Position numbers and translations under genes: made by a program. Below are positions 1 through 7,936 of a stretch of 11,066 nucleotides of DNA, piece by piece. Every line of letters begins with the position of its first letter. Positions within the stretch are counted from its first letter, which is position 1. The notes below the pieces were generated by a model. The model made no database searches and was not told the DNA's origin. It worked only from the letters and a program-made list of their open reading frames with translations. The DNA lies in contig JADGRS010000061.1 of NCBI GenBank assembly GCA_017880705.1, forward strand, positions 1 through 11,066. The letters are read 5' to 3'. This DNA is from Burkholderiales bacterium. GTDB lineage: Bacteria; Pseudomonadota; Gammaproteobacteria; Burkholderiales; Usitatibacteraceae.

Positions 1-155
1 TGCCGCTCGCGCAACGCGAGGTCTTCTTGCTTCATCATGAGGGCGGACTCGGCATCGCGGAGATCGCGGCCGCCACCGGAAGCGCGGAAGAAGCGGCGAA
101 GAGCCGGCTCAGGTACGCGATGAAGAAGCTGAAGGAAGCGATCGGCGATGACTGA
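1..155 (+). CDS. ECF-type RNA polymerase sigma factor, C-terminal end (partial)
   Basis: The open frame enters from the left edge and ends at TGA 153-155, giving about 50 residues. They read as sigma region 4: a PLAQREVFLL stretch, then a helix-turn-helix (GLGIAEIAAATGSAEEAAKSR), then a basic end RLRYAMKKLKEAIGDD. In ECF sigma factors this region recognises the -35 element and the first part matches the usual 'LP..qREVflL' lead-in. The N-terminal region 2 lies outside the window, so the ECF subgroup cannot be set. The stop overlaps the ATG of the next gene by 8 bases, the usual layout for a sigma factor followed by its regulator. I infer that it directs its own operon, but the promoter is not in view. 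Confidence 0.82.
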   Translation, partial: PLAQREVFLLHHEGGLGIAEIAAATGSAEEAAKSRLRYAMKKLKEAIGDD

Positions 156-987
156 CTCCGACGACAATCTCGTGCGGCGCTATCGCGAGCTCTCCCGCGA
201 GGAGCCGCGGGCCGCGCTCGACGCCGCGATCCTCGCCGCGTCGCGCCGCGCCGTCGCGAAACCTTCGTGGTCGCGACGCTGGGCCGCGCCGGTGTCGATC
301 GCCGCGGTGCTGGTGCTCGCGTTCGGGGTCACGCTCGAAATGCAGCGCGAAGCGCCCGGCATCGAATCGGCCCCGCCCTCCCGGCGGCAGGAACCCACGC
401 CGGCTCCTTCGCCGCCGGCGCCGGAGCAGGCCAACGCGACTGTACGTGACGCCAACGTCGAGCCGCCAAAGGCGAGGATTGAAGCGCCGCAGCGCAAATC
501 GGCCGCGGCTCCGGCCCCGTTGCGGGTCGCTCCGCCCGAGTCTCCCGGCGCGAACGCCATCGCGCCTGCGCTCGCGAAAGAAGAGCGCGCGCCGTCCGAA
601 AGGCCCGCGCCCTTTCCCGCCGCGAGCGCCCCCGCGACGATGAACGCGCCCCCGATGACCCGGGCGGCGCCCGCGGCATCTGCGTACGCGCCGGCGGCCT
701 CGGCCGCCGGCGCGCTCGCGACCCCGACGGAACCCGCGGCCCCATCCGCGGTGCAGTCCGCGGCGCGAACGGCGCCGCGCCTGAAGACCGAATCCGCCGA
801 CACCATCCAGCCAGTCCAGCGCGCGGCGATTGCGCAGTCCGGCCTCGAGCGCGAGCTCGAGCGGATCGCGAGGCTGCGCGAGGAAGGCCGCGATGCCGAC
901 GCCGACAGGGCGCTCGAGCAATTCCGCCGCGACCATCCCGACTATCGCATCGCCGACGCGATGTGGCAGCGGGTGAAGCCCCGCTAG
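148..987 (+). CDS. Probable anti-sigma factor-like single-pass membrane protein
   Basis: A 279-residue protein. The N-terminal 44 residues are charged and helical, with RRYRELSREEPRAALDAAIL. One hydrophobic helix follows at about residues 45-64. Residues 65-225 are rich in Ala and Pro with little predicted order. A conserved-looking C-terminal module (about 232-279) is helical and charged and contains LREEGRDADADRALEQFRRD. The layout fits a cytoplasmic sigma-binding segment, a membrane anchor and a periplasmic linker with a sensor end. No His/Cys zinc-binding anti-sigma motif is present, so the anti-sigma role is inferred from position and topology. The ATG at 148 overlaps the sigma stop by 8 bases. 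AAGGAAG at 132-138 lies 9 bases upstream as a ribosome binding site. Similar short-helix proteins next to sigma genes are common in betaproteobacteria, usually as hypotheticals. Confidence 0.72.
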   Translation: MTDSDDNLVRRYRELSREEPRAALDAAILAASRRAVAKPSWSRRWAAPVSIAAVLVLAFGVTLEMQREAPGIESAPPSRRQEPTPAPSPPAPEQANATVRDANVEPPKARIEAPQRKSAAAPAPLRVAPPESPGANAIAPALAKEERAPSERPAPFPAASAPATMNAPPMTRAAPAASAYAPAASAAGALATPTEPAAPSAVQSAARTAPRLKTESADTIQPVQRAAIAQSGLERELERIARLREEGRDADADRALEQFRRDHPDYRIADAMWQRVKPR

Positions 988-990
988 GAG
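986..990 (+). promoter_or_regulatory. Ribosome binding site that selects a TTG start
   Basis: AGGAG overlaps the TAG stop of the preceding gene (985-987) and sits 5 bases before TTG at 996. The ATG at 963 in the same frame would lie inside the preceding gene and has no comparable site. The next ATG, at 1008, is too far from the motif for normal spacing. Confidence 0.6.
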
Positions 991-995
991 CGCGA

Positions 996-1460
996 TTGGC
1001 CTCCGAGATGCGACGCATGGCGCGCGCGCTCATCGTGCACCGCGCCGAAAGCTTCGCGAGCCGCCACGGGCGCGAGGAATCGGAGTCGCGGCTGAAATCC
1101 GCGATGGCGGGGATCAGGCCAAGGCGCCTGCGCTTCGAAAGCCGCTGGAGCGAGGAGCCCACCGGATGGTCGCTGCAGGCCGAGTTCCATCCCGCGGCGC
1201 GCACGCAGCGGATGCTGCAGGCCTCCTCGCTGATGCTCGTGGCGCTCATCGCGGCAAGCGCGTGGGCGCTGCTCTCCGATCAAGTGGAACGAACGCTCGC
1301 GTTCATCGTCACGCTCGCGACGGTCCTCTGGGTTCTCGCGTTGCCCCTCGTGGTAGCGGCCTTCGGCGCCCAGCGCGAGGCCGAAGAGGCCAGAATCCGC
1401 AGGGCGTTGAAGCGCGCGCTTACGGACGAAGACGAATCCGGCGCCGATCGATCTCGGTGA
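996..1460 (+). CDS. Small two-helix membrane protein of unknown function
   Basis: I do not recognise this family. With the TTG start at 996 it has 154 residues. An N-terminal basic, mixed-charge cytoplasmic part covers about 1-73, with a Trp-containing stretch FESRWSEEPTGWSLQAEF at 47-64. Two transmembrane helices follow at about 75-93 and 100-124, joined by a very short loop (SDQVERT). The tail (125-154) is strongly charged and helical. Both termini therefore probably face the cytoplasm. It follows the anti-sigma-like gene with 8 bases between them and is very likely co-transcribed, so it may modulate or respond to the same stress pathway; that is inference from position only. Its last 41 bases overlap the end of the convergent membrane-protein gene. 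Confidence 0.68.
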   Translation: MASEMRRMARALIVHRAESFASRHGREESESRLKSAMAGIRPRRLRFESRWSEEPTGWSLQAEFHPAARTQRMLQASSLMLVALIAASAWALLSDQVERTLAFIVTLATVLWVLALPLVVAAFGAQREAEEARIRRALKRALTDEDESGADRSR

Positions 1461-3267
1461 TCGCGCCGGCGCTGTTCTCCACGTAGACGCGCATCTGCTC
1501 GTTCTCGCGCCACGCGTTCGGGGAAAGCGTGATCCGGAAGCCCGCCGAGACCGACTCGGGATACCCGGGATATGCGGCCTCGAGATCGCGGCGCTCGATG
1601 CCGCGCGTGCCCTCGGTCTGCGGCCCGCCGCCCACGGTCGCGTACACCCGCCGCACGCCCCAGGGATCGAGGGCCCAGCCGGTCAGCTCGAGGGCCCGCG
1701 CCTGCTCCGCGGCCACCCGGTCGAGTGCGCCGATCGCGAGGTTTCCGTGGCGCGTCCAGAGGACCCAGCCGGTGGCGAGCAGCATCACCCCGAAGGTCGC
1801 CGCGACGGCGATGCGCGCGCTCACGAGATCGCGCGTGAGCTGCCAGATGACGATCGGCAGCATTCCCACGGCGGCAAGCGTCGCGAGGGATCCCAGCCAG
1901 TTGTGCCGCTCGGCTTCGAAAATGCCGTCGCCGAAGGCCGTGGTCGCGAGCGAATAGCCCGTGATCGCGATCAGCATCACGAGCACCACGGGCACCGCCG
2001 CCAGGCTCGGCTCGCGGCGCACGGTCCACGCGAGCCATGCGATCGCCACCGGAAATGCGATGAGGAACGTCACGATGATCGTGGCGAAGACCATCACCGG
2101 AACCTTCGCCATGAATGCGACGAACGACATCGCGCGAGGCGGCAGGTCGGGCACGGCGCGTATCGGCCCTTCGGCGGAGATGCCCAGGTCGGCGGGCACG
2201 ATCGACTCCGCCGCGGGCAGCACGCGGGAGACCGCGCGCAGCAACGTGAGCGGCTCGGTGGGAACGAGCTTGAGGAACGCGAAGGACGAGATCCCCGTCA
2301 CCTCGGGGCACGCGGTTTCGAGATTCTCGCCACGGCGCGAAGACCATGTCGCTCCCGACATCGCGGCGCACCGGGCGGGCAGGCCGAGACGCCCCAGGGT
2401 TCCCGCCTCATCGTTGGAGGACGCGAGGATCGCGCCCAGATAGGTGTTGACGCGATTGATCTGGCTCACGTAATCGGGGCGCAGCGGCGCGATGACCATC
2501 TGCGTCGCCGCGACGATCGCGGCGACGATCACGAGGATCCATGCCTTTCGCGACGACTTCGCCCTCAGGGCGGGCATGGCGAGCGCCGCGAGCGCGAGCG
2601 GCAAGTAGCAGAACTGCTCGCGCGACAAGCCGAGCACGATGAGCGAGGCCCCGAGAAGCCACCAATGCAGCCGTGAAGCGCCCCCGCCCAGGACGATCAC
2701 GGCGGTCGTCGCCACGGCGCCATAGGCGCCCAGGAGCACGCCGGGCTCCGTGTAGAGCGTGTTGAACCAGAGGGTCGCCACCGGGTCGGCGAGCAGGAGG
2801 AAGACGACCGCCGCGTGCGCGAGCGAAGCCACGGGATGGCCACGCAGGGCCATCGCGACGGCAAGCGAGAGCAGCGCGAAGAGCGCGAGGTTGAACGCGC
2901 CGAACGCCTGCACCGGGATCAGGATCTCGGGATCGTCGCTCGCGATCGACGCGATGCCATAGGCGAGGACGACCGGCACCGCGATCAGCACCGCGGAGCT
3001 CGGATAGCACCCCGAGCCCTTGAATCCTGACGTGTGGTAAAGCGCGTGGGGACGCGGCGTCTCGCCGCTGTGCGCTCCATCCTCGATGGGCTGGATGCCG
3101 ATGCAATCGAAGGTGTGGTGCATGTCCGACCGGTCGCCGTAACCGAGCACCGGCTCGTGGGTGACGATCAGCATCGCGCGCACCAGTGCGAGCGCGAGCA
3201 GCGTGAATGCGACGATGGTGAGGAATGAATGCCGGGGAACGGGGGACGCCATCGTCAGGGCCGGCAT
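1420..3267 (-). CDS. Polytopic membrane protein, GT-C glycosyltransferase-like, with C-terminal exported domain
   Basis: A 615-residue protein with about 11-12 hydrophobic helices from residue 13 to about 505. An exported loop follows helix 1 and holds acidic residues (GYGDRSDMHHTFDCIG). A NTLYTEP motif follows helix 4. Both features recall GT-C lipid-linked-sugar transferases, which transfer sugars on the outer face of the inner membrane, but no family was matched. A large loop in mid-protein contains several Cys. The last ~109 residues leave the membrane and form a soluble, probably beta-rich domain with GWALDPWGVRRVY, YPGYPESVSAGF and RVYVENSAGAITEIDRR. The ATG at 3267 is chosen because CTCCT on the plus strand (AGGAG on the coding strand) is 8 bases upstream; a TTG six codons earlier would contain this site. 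It could equally be a non-enzymatic envelope protein. It reads in the same direction as purL, 213 bases downstream of it. Confidence 0.62.
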   Translation of the reverse strand: MPALTMASPVPRHSFLTIVAFTLLALALVRAMLIVTHEPVLGYGDRSDMHHTFDCIGIQPIEDGAHSGETPRPHALYHTSGFKGSGCYPSSAVLIAVPVVLAYGIASIASDDPEILIPVQAFGAFNLALFALLSLAVAMALRGHPVASLAHAAVVFLLLADPVATLWFNTLYTEPGVLLGAYGAVATTAVIVLGGGASRLHWWLLGASLIVLGLSREQFCYLPLALAALAMPALRAKSSRKAWILVIVAAIVAATQMVIAPLRPDYVSQINRVNTYLGAILASSNDEAGTLGRLGLPARCAAMSGATWSSRRGENLETACPEVTGISSFAFLKLVPTEPLTLLRAVSRVLPAAESIVPADLGISAEGPIRAVPDLPPRAMSFVAFMAKVPVMVFATIIVTFLIAFPVAIAWLAWTVRREPSLAAVPVVLVMLIAITGYSLATTAFGDGIFEAERHNWLGSLATLAAVGMLPIVIWQLTRDLVSARIAVAATFGVMLLATGWVLWTRHGNLAIGALDRVAAEQARALELTGWALDPWGVRRVYATVGGGPQTEGTRGIERRDLEAAYPGYPESVSAGFRITLSPNAWRENEQMRVYVENSAGAITEIDRRRIRLRP

Positions 3268-3480
3268 GATGGGCGCTCCTCGCAAACGCCTACGCGCCTG
3301 GGGCGCTCGAAGCGTCGCACGCGGGGATTGCGGTCGTTCATTGCCGTGTCGATACCGGTGACTCCCTCGGGACGAAACCCATCTTGGGGCGCTGCAATCA
3401 TAGCCCCCTACCCGATCATAAGCCGCTTTTCCTTGCTCGGAGCTTGCGCCCGGCGGCCGGCATCGACGTCGCGGCCGCGA
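3268..3480 (-). other. Intergenic region upstream of the membrane-protein gene
   Basis: These 213 bases are the longest non-coding stretch. On the minus strand they contain the ribosome binding site for the membrane-protein gene (3276-3280). Two TATGAT hexamers occur (3415-3420 and 3397-3402), each 5 of 6 matches to a -10 box, but neither has a convincing -35 partner. A 12-base perfect palindrome (3469-3480) abuts the purL stop codon. I find no hairpin followed by a T-run, so there is no clear intrinsic terminator for purL. Confidence 0.4.
3276..3280 (-). promoter_or_regulatory. Ribosome binding site for the GT-C-like gene
   Basis: AGGAG on the minus strand, 8 bases before the ATG at 3267. 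It sets the start at that ATG rather than at the TTG at 3285, whose own first codons would include the motif. Confidence 0.6.
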
Positions 3481-6400
3481 TCAACCCACCCAGGCGCGGG
3501 CGTTGCGGAACATGCGCATCCACGGCGAATCCTCGCCCCATTCGCGCGGGTGCCACGACAGGAGGATCGAGCGGAACACGCGCTCCGGATGGGGCATGAG
3601 GATGTTGAACCGCCCGTCGGGCGTGGTGAGGGCGGTCACGCCCTGCGGCGAGCCATTCGGGTTGTACGGATACGCCTCGGTCACGGCGCCGCGGTTGTCG
3701 ACGAAGCGGGCCGCGACCAGGAAGCGGGCCGCGTCCATCGCGGCTTCGCCCTTGAACACCGCGCGGCCCTCTCCGTGCGCCGTCGCGATGGGAATGCGGC
3801 TTCCTTCCATTCCCGGGAAGAAGATCGAGGGCGACTTCTGGATCTCGATCAACGCCACGCGCGCCTCGTATTGCTCCGAGGCATTGCGCTCGAAGTGCGG
3901 CCAGTTGCGCGCGCCGGGAATGATGTCCTTCAGGTTCGACATCATCTGGCAGCCGTTGCAGGCGCCGAGCGCGAACGAGTCGTCGCGCCCGAAGAAGGCC
4001 TCGAACTCGTCGCGTGCCCGCGGATTGAAGAGGATCGACTTGGCCCAGCCTTCGCCCGCGCCCAGCACGTCTCCGTAGCTGAAGCCGCCGCACGCCGCGA
4101 AGCCCTTGAAGGCCGCGAGCGAGACGCGGCCGGCGATGATGTCGCTCATGTGCACGTCGACCGCGGCGAATCCGGCGCGATCGAAGGCCGCGGCCATCTC
4201 CACCTGGCCGTTCACCCCCTGCTCGCGCAGGATCGCGATGCGCGGGCGCACGCCCTTCGCGATGCAGGGCGCCGCGATGTCCTCCGCGGGATCGAAGGTG
4301 AGCTTCGCGTTGAGCCCCGGATCGCCCTCGTCGAGGATGCGCTCGTACTCCTGGTCGGCGCACGCGGGGTTGTCCCGCAGGCGCTGGATGTGGTGCGTCA
4401 CTTCAGACCACGCGCGATGCAACGACGCGCGCTTCGCCGCGAACACGGGCTTGCCGTTCACGATGAAGCGCACCTCGCCGTCTGAATTCGGATGCCCGAT
4501 CACGTGGGAATCGGCCGAAAGGCCCGCCTCGCGCAGGACCGCCATCACCGCGTCGCGATCCCCGCGGCGGACCTGCAGCACGGCGCCCAGCTCCTCGTTG
4601 AAGAGTGTCGCGACGATGCGCTCGTGGAGGTTGCCCGCGAGAAGCTCGGTCTCGCGCTCGTGGCCGTCGACATCGAGCTGCCTCGGATCGAGCGCGAGCG
4701 TATCGAGATAAACGCTCACTCCCGCGCGCGACGCGAACGCCATCTCGCAAAGCGTCGCGAGGAGCCCCCCGTCGGAACGGTCGTGATAGGCGAGCACGCG
4801 GCCTTCCCCGTTCAGGCGTTGCACGGCGCCGAAGAAGGCCTTCAGCTTCGCCGGATCGTCGAGGTCGGGCGCCTCGGCTCCCAGCTGCGAGTGCACCTGC
4901 GCGAGCGCCGAGCCGCCGAGGCGGTTCGCGCCCGCGCCGAGGTCGATCAGCACGAGCTCCGTATCCCCTGCGTCCATGCGCAGCTCCGGCGTGAGCGTCC
5001 GGCGCACGTCGCTCACCGGAGCGAACGCGGAGACGATGAGCGAGAGCGGCGCCGTGACGGACTTTTCCTGGCCGCTCTTCGCATCGCGCCAGGTGGTGCG
5101 CATCGACATGGAATCCTTGCCGACGGGGATCGCGATGCCGAGGGCGGGGCACAGCTCCATGCCCACGGCCTTCACCGTGTCGTAGAGCGCGGCGTCCTCG
5201 CCGGGATGGCCCGCGGCGCACATCCAGTTGGCCGACAGCTTCACGTCGCCCAGCGACGCGATGGGCGCCGCGGCGATATTGGTGATCGCCTCCCCCACGG
5301 CCATGCGCCCCGACGCGGCCCCGTCGATGAGCGCGAGCGGCGTGCGCTCGCCGATCGCCATCGCTTCGCCGAGGTAGGTCGAAAGCCCGAGCGTCGTGAC
5401 CGCGCAGTCGGCGACCGGAACCTGCCAGGGCCCGACCATCTGGTCGCGCACGCACATTCCGCCGACGGTGCGGTCGCCGATGGAAATCAAGAAGGTCTTG
5501 TCGGCAACACTCGGCAACAGTAGAACTCGATAGGCGGCGTCTTGCAGCGACCACGCCGATCTTTCGAGAGGGTGCAGCTGCCTATGGCGACGCGTCACCT
5601 CTCTATGCATGCGAGGCGGCTTGCCGAGAAGCACGTCGAGGGACATGTCGACGGGACGATTGCCGAAGAGCGGATCGTCGACCTCGATGCCGTTGCCGGA
5701 GCGCGCCTCGCCGACGACGGCGAAGAGGCAGCGCTCCCGCGCGCAGATGCGCTCGAAATCCGCGAGCCGCGACTTGTCGATCGCGAGCACGTAGCGCTCC
5801 TGCGACTCGTTCGACCAGATCTGCATCGGCGACATCCCGGGCTCTTCGATCGGAATGCGGCGCAGGTCGAATTTCCCCCCGGCCCCGCCGCCATGCACAA
5901 GCTCCGGGAATGCGTTCGACAGGCCGCCCGCGCCCACGTCGTGGATCGAGAGAATGGGATTGCGCTCGCCCATCTGGCAGCAGGCGTCGATCACTTCCTG
6001 GCAGCGGCGCTCGAGCTCGGCGTTGGCGCGCTGCACCGAGTCGAAGTCGAGGGATTCCACGTTCTGGCCCGACGCCATCGAAGAGGCCGCGCCGCCGCCC
6101 AGGCCGATGAGAAAGCCCGGGCCACCGAGCTGGATGAAGACCGAGCCCGCGCCGAGCGCTCGCTTGTGCGTGTGCGACGCGGAGATGTTGCCGAATCCGC
6201 CGGCGAGCATGATCGGCTTGTGGTAGCCGCGCACTTCGCCCTCGCTTTCCAGCTCGAACGAGCGGAAGTACCCCGCGAGATTGGGACGGCCGAACTCGTT
6301 GTTGTACGCCGCCCCGCCGATGGGGCCCTCGATCATGATGTCGAGCGCCGAGACGATGCGCCCCGGCTTGCCGTAGTCGGCTTCCCAGGGCCGCCGCGCG

Positions 6401-7461
6401 CCGGGGATGTTCAGGTTCGAGACCGAGAACCCGGTGAGGCCCGCCTTGGGCTTCCCGCCCGTGCCGGTCGCGCCCTCGTCGCGAATCTCGCCGCCGGCGC
6501 CGGTGCCCGCGCCCGGATGGGGCGCGATCGCGGTCGGATGGTTGTGGGTCTCGACCTTCATCAGGATGTGCGTGAGGTCGCGGCGATAGCGCCACTCGCC
6601 CGAAGCGTCGGGGAAGAAGCGCTCGACCTCGGCGCCTTCCATCACCGCGGAATTGTCCGAGTAGGCGATCACCGTGCCCCGCGGGCTCGCCTCGTGCGTG
6701 TGGCGGATCATCTGGAAGAGCGACTTGTCCTGGGCCTTTCCGTCGACGCTCCAGGTCGCGTTGAAGATCTTGTGGCGGCAATGCTCCGAATTCGCCTGCG
6801 CGAACATCATCAGCTCGACGTCGCTCGGATTGCGCCCGAGCTTGCCGAAATTCTCGACGAGGTAGTCGATCTCGTCGCGCGCGAGCGCGAGGCCCATCGC
6901 CGCGTTGGCCGCGACGAGCGCGTCGCGCCCCCCGGCGATGATGTCGACGCTCGCCATCGCCCGGGGCTGGGCGTGCGCGAAGAGCCGATGGGCCTCGGCG
7001 AGATCGTCGACCACCGTTTCCGTCATCCGGTCGTGGATCGCGCGGTCCAGGGCGCGACGCGAGCGCTCCGATAGCGGGCCCGGATCGCGCGCGTGGATGT
7101 AGTAGGCGACTCCGCGCTCGATGCGCGCAACCCGGGCGAGGCCGCAGTTGCGCGCGATGTCGGTCGCCTTGGATGACCACGGCGAGACGGTGCCGAAGCG
7201 GGGAAGCACGAGAAGCAGCGCGCCCCGCGGCGCTCCATGGGCGGCGGTCCCGTAGGTGAGGAGCTTCTCGAGGACCGCGGTCTCTTCCGCCGAGAGGGGC
7301 GCGGAGATCGCGGCGAAGTGCACGAAGCGCGTGTCGACCGTGATCGCCTCGGCGAGCGGGCGAGGCAGCGAGGCGAGGAGCTTCTCGACGCGGAAGGGCG
7401 AGAGCGCAACCGCGCCCGGCAGCGTGAGAACCTGCTGCGGCGGCGCATCCTGCGGATTCAT
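3481..7461 (-). CDS. purL: Phosphoribosylformylglycinamidine synthase (FGAM synthase)
   Basis: A 1,326-residue single-chain enzyme, the length usual for the proteobacterial large form. It converts FGAR, ATP and glutamine to FGAM in the cytoplasm, the fourth step of de novo purine synthesis. The N-terminal domain and linker come first. Next are [13 protein letters not shown] (about 219-231) and [10 protein letters not shown] (303-312), followed by the Gly-rich [11 protein letters not shown] (319-329). Further on are [14 protein letters not shown], the [20 protein letters not shown] region, and GKDSMSMRT, all conserved in the synthetase halves. The C-terminal class I glutaminase has the nucleophile Cys1168 in GACNGCQ and His1291/Glu1293 in MPHPERV, so the triad looks complete. 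The ATG at 7461 is preferred over the GTG at 7491 because a perfect -10 box lies between them. Neither start has a ribosome binding site. No frameshift is seen. Confidence 0.97.
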   Translation of the reverse strand: MNPQDAPPQQVLTLPGAVALSPFRVEKLLASLPRPLAEAITVDTRFVHFAAISAPLSAEETAVLEKLLTYGTAAHGAPRGALLLVLPRFGTVSPWSSKATDIARNCGLARVARIERGVAYYIHARDPGPLSERSRRALDRAIHDRMTETVVDDLAEAHRLFAHAQPRAMASVDIIAGGRDALVAANAAMGLALARDEIDYLVENFGKLGRNPSDVELMMFAQANSEHCRHKIFNATWSVDGKAQDKSLFQMIRHTHEASPRGTVIAYSDNSAVMEGAEVERFFPDASGEWRYRRDLTHILMKVETHNHPTAIAPHPGAGTGAGGEIRDEGATGTGGKPKAGLTGFSVSNLNIPGARRPWEADYGKPGRIVSALDIMIEGPIGGAAYNNEFGRPNLAGYFRSFELESEGEVRGYHKPIMLAGGFGNISASHTHKRALGAGSVFIQLGGPGFLIGLGGGAASSMASGQNVESLDFDSVQRANAELERRCQEVIDACCQMGERNPILSIHDVGAGGLSNAFPELVHGGGAGGKFDLRRIPIEEPGMSPMQIWSNESQERYVLAIDKSRLADFERICARERCLFAVVGEARSGNGIEVDDPLFGNRPVDMSLDVLLGKPPRMHREVTRRHRQLHPLERSAWSLQDAAYRVLLLPSVADKTFLISIGDRTVGGMCVRDQMVGPWQVPVADCAVTTLGLSTYLGEAMAIGERTPLALIDGAASGRMAVGEAITNIAAAPIASLGDVKLSANWMCAAGHPGEDAALYDTVKAVGMELCPALGIAIPVGKDSMSMRTTWRDAKSGQEKSVTAPLSLIVSAFAPVSDVRRTLTPELRMDAGDTELVLIDLGAGANRLGGSALAQVHSQLGAEAPDLDDPAKLKAFFGAVQRLNGEGRVLAYHDRSDGGLLATLCEMAFASRAGVSVYLDTLALDPRQLDVDGHERETELLAGNLHERIVATLFNEELGAVLQVRRGDRDAVMAVLREAGLSADSHVIGHPNSDGEVRFIVNGKPVFAAKRASLHRAWSEVTHHIQRLRDNPACADQEYERILDEGDPGLNAKLTFDPAEDIAAPCIAKGVRPRIAILREQGVNGQVEMAAAFDRAGFAAVDVHMSDIIAGRVSLAAFKGFAACGGFSYGDVLGAGEGWAKSILFNPRARDEFEAFFGRDDSFALGACNGCQMMSNLKDIIPGARNWPHFERNASEQYEARVALIEIQKSPSIFFPGMEGSRIPIATAHGEGRAVFKGEAAMDAARFLVAARFVDNRGAVTEAYPYNPNGSPQGVTALTTPDGRFNILMPHPERVFRSILLSWHPREWGEDSPWMRMFRNARAWVG

Positions 7462-7467
7462 GGGCGA

Positions 7468-7496
7468 ATTATACAGCGCGCCCGCGCCCACTTCAG
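7468..7496 (-). promoter_or_regulatory. Predicted purL promoter, possibly giving a leaderless mRNA
   Basis: On the minus strand TATAAT (7473-7468) matches the sigma-70 -10 consensus exactly. The -35 candidate at the standard 17-base spacing is CTGAAG (7496-7491), a weak 3-of-6 match. Six GC-rich bases (TCGCCC) separate TATAAT from the ATG at 7461, so the usual +1 position falls on the A of the start codon. No Shine-Dalgarno-like sequence lies before the ATG. Promoter use and leaderless initiation are inferred, not shown. Confidence 0.6.
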
Positions 7497-7508
7497 CCCG
7501 TGGGCGCG
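7483..7508. repeat. 9-bp perfect inverted repeat over the purL -35 region
   Basis: CGCGCCCAC (7483-7491) is the exact reverse complement of GTGGGCGCG (7500-7508), with an 8-base loop. Relative to a +1 at 7461 it spans about -22 to -47 and encloses the -35 candidate. It begins 1 base after the stop of the upstream STAS-like gene. It could be a repressor operator or an RNA hairpin ending the upstream transcript. No T-run follows it on the minus strand, so it is not a standard intrinsic terminator, and it does not resemble the enterobacterial PurR box. Confidence 0.5.
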
Positions 7509-7509
7509 A

Positions 7510-7878
7510 TCATGGGGACGACGCCTTGAGCCACCTCACGGCTTCGCGCTCGGCGGTGAAGCTGCGGGCGCGAATGCCCCGATTGCGCGCGACGTTCTCG
7601 AGAAACGAGAGCTTGGCGTCGCCCGCCCTGCCGAGGATCGCGATGCGGAACTTCACGATGCCCGTGCGATGGGCATCCCTCGCGTGATGCATCGCGACGG
7701 CGTGATATTCGCGGGACTGGGCCTGGGTGATGTCGAAGAGCAGCAGGTTGCTGCCCGCGTCATGCGCGACACGCGATGCCTGGGCGATCGCCGCGCCGCC
7801 GGCCGCGAGCTTCACCTCGCCCCGGACCGTGACCCGCACGACCCCGTCTTCCACGGACACCTGTGTTTGGCGGTCCAT
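7510..7878 (-). CDS. STAS/SpoIIAA-like small protein
   Basis: 122 residues, soluble, no signal peptide or membrane helix. The pattern is an N-terminal beta pair (DGVVRVTVRGEV, 11-22), a helix with LAAGGAAIAQASRVAHDA, then a buried strand NLLLFDITQAQ (44-54). A second strand FRIAILG follows, and the C-terminal part has FLENVARNRGIRARSFTAEREAVRWL. This order, and the 'E.va.nRG....F....A..WL' ending, is that of STAS/SEC14-type SpoIIAA-like proteins common as single-domain hypotheticals in proteobacteria. Ligand and partner are unknown. The Ser phosphorylated in true anti-sigma antagonists cannot be placed with confidence. The ATG at 7878 is chosen because the fold begins there; the frame is open to 8001 but that part is Arg-rich and overlaps the next gene. 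Only a weak GGGA precedes it. It lies 58 bases after the GNAT-like gene and 48 bases before purL. Confidence 0.6.
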   Translation of the reverse strand: MDRQTQVSVEDGVVRVTVRGEVKLAAGGAAIAQASRVAHDAGSNLLLFDITQAQSREYHAVAMHHARDAHRTGIVKFRIAILGRAGDAKLSFLENVARNRGIRARSFTAEREAVRWLKASSP

Positions 7879-7936
7879 GTTCCCATGGTGCGGCAGTCGA
7901 TCCCGGAGAATCCCCACGCTTCCATGTGGGAGCCGA

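Noticed and set aside
3397..3420. Two TATGAT hexamers 18 bases apart as a tandem promoter for the GT-C-like gene
   Set aside because: No acceptable -35 element at proper spacing, and the site is about 130 bases from the start codon; noted but not called.
3469..3480. Perfect 12-base palindrome TCGCGGCCGCGA directly after the purL stop
   Set aside because: No loop and no following T-run, so not an intrinsic terminator; palindromes of G and C are frequent at this base composition.
3229..4485. Plus-strand open frame of 418 codons over the purL 3' end
   Set aside because: Arg/His-rich composition, no recognisable motif, antisense to the glutaminase domain of purL; a shadow frame.
5542..7074. Plus-strand open frame of 510 codons opposite purL
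   Set aside because: It lies wholly antisense to the certain purL gene, is extremely rich in Arg, Ala, Glu and His, and shows no domain. Long antisense frames are expected in GC-rich coding DNA.
7911..7931. Hairpin (CCCAC/GTGGG, 8-base loop, one bulge extends it) between the GNAT-like and STAS-like genes as a terminator
   Set aside because: Only 5-6 base pairs and no T-run on the minus strand; likely by chance in a GC-rich gap, though weak termination cannot be excluded.
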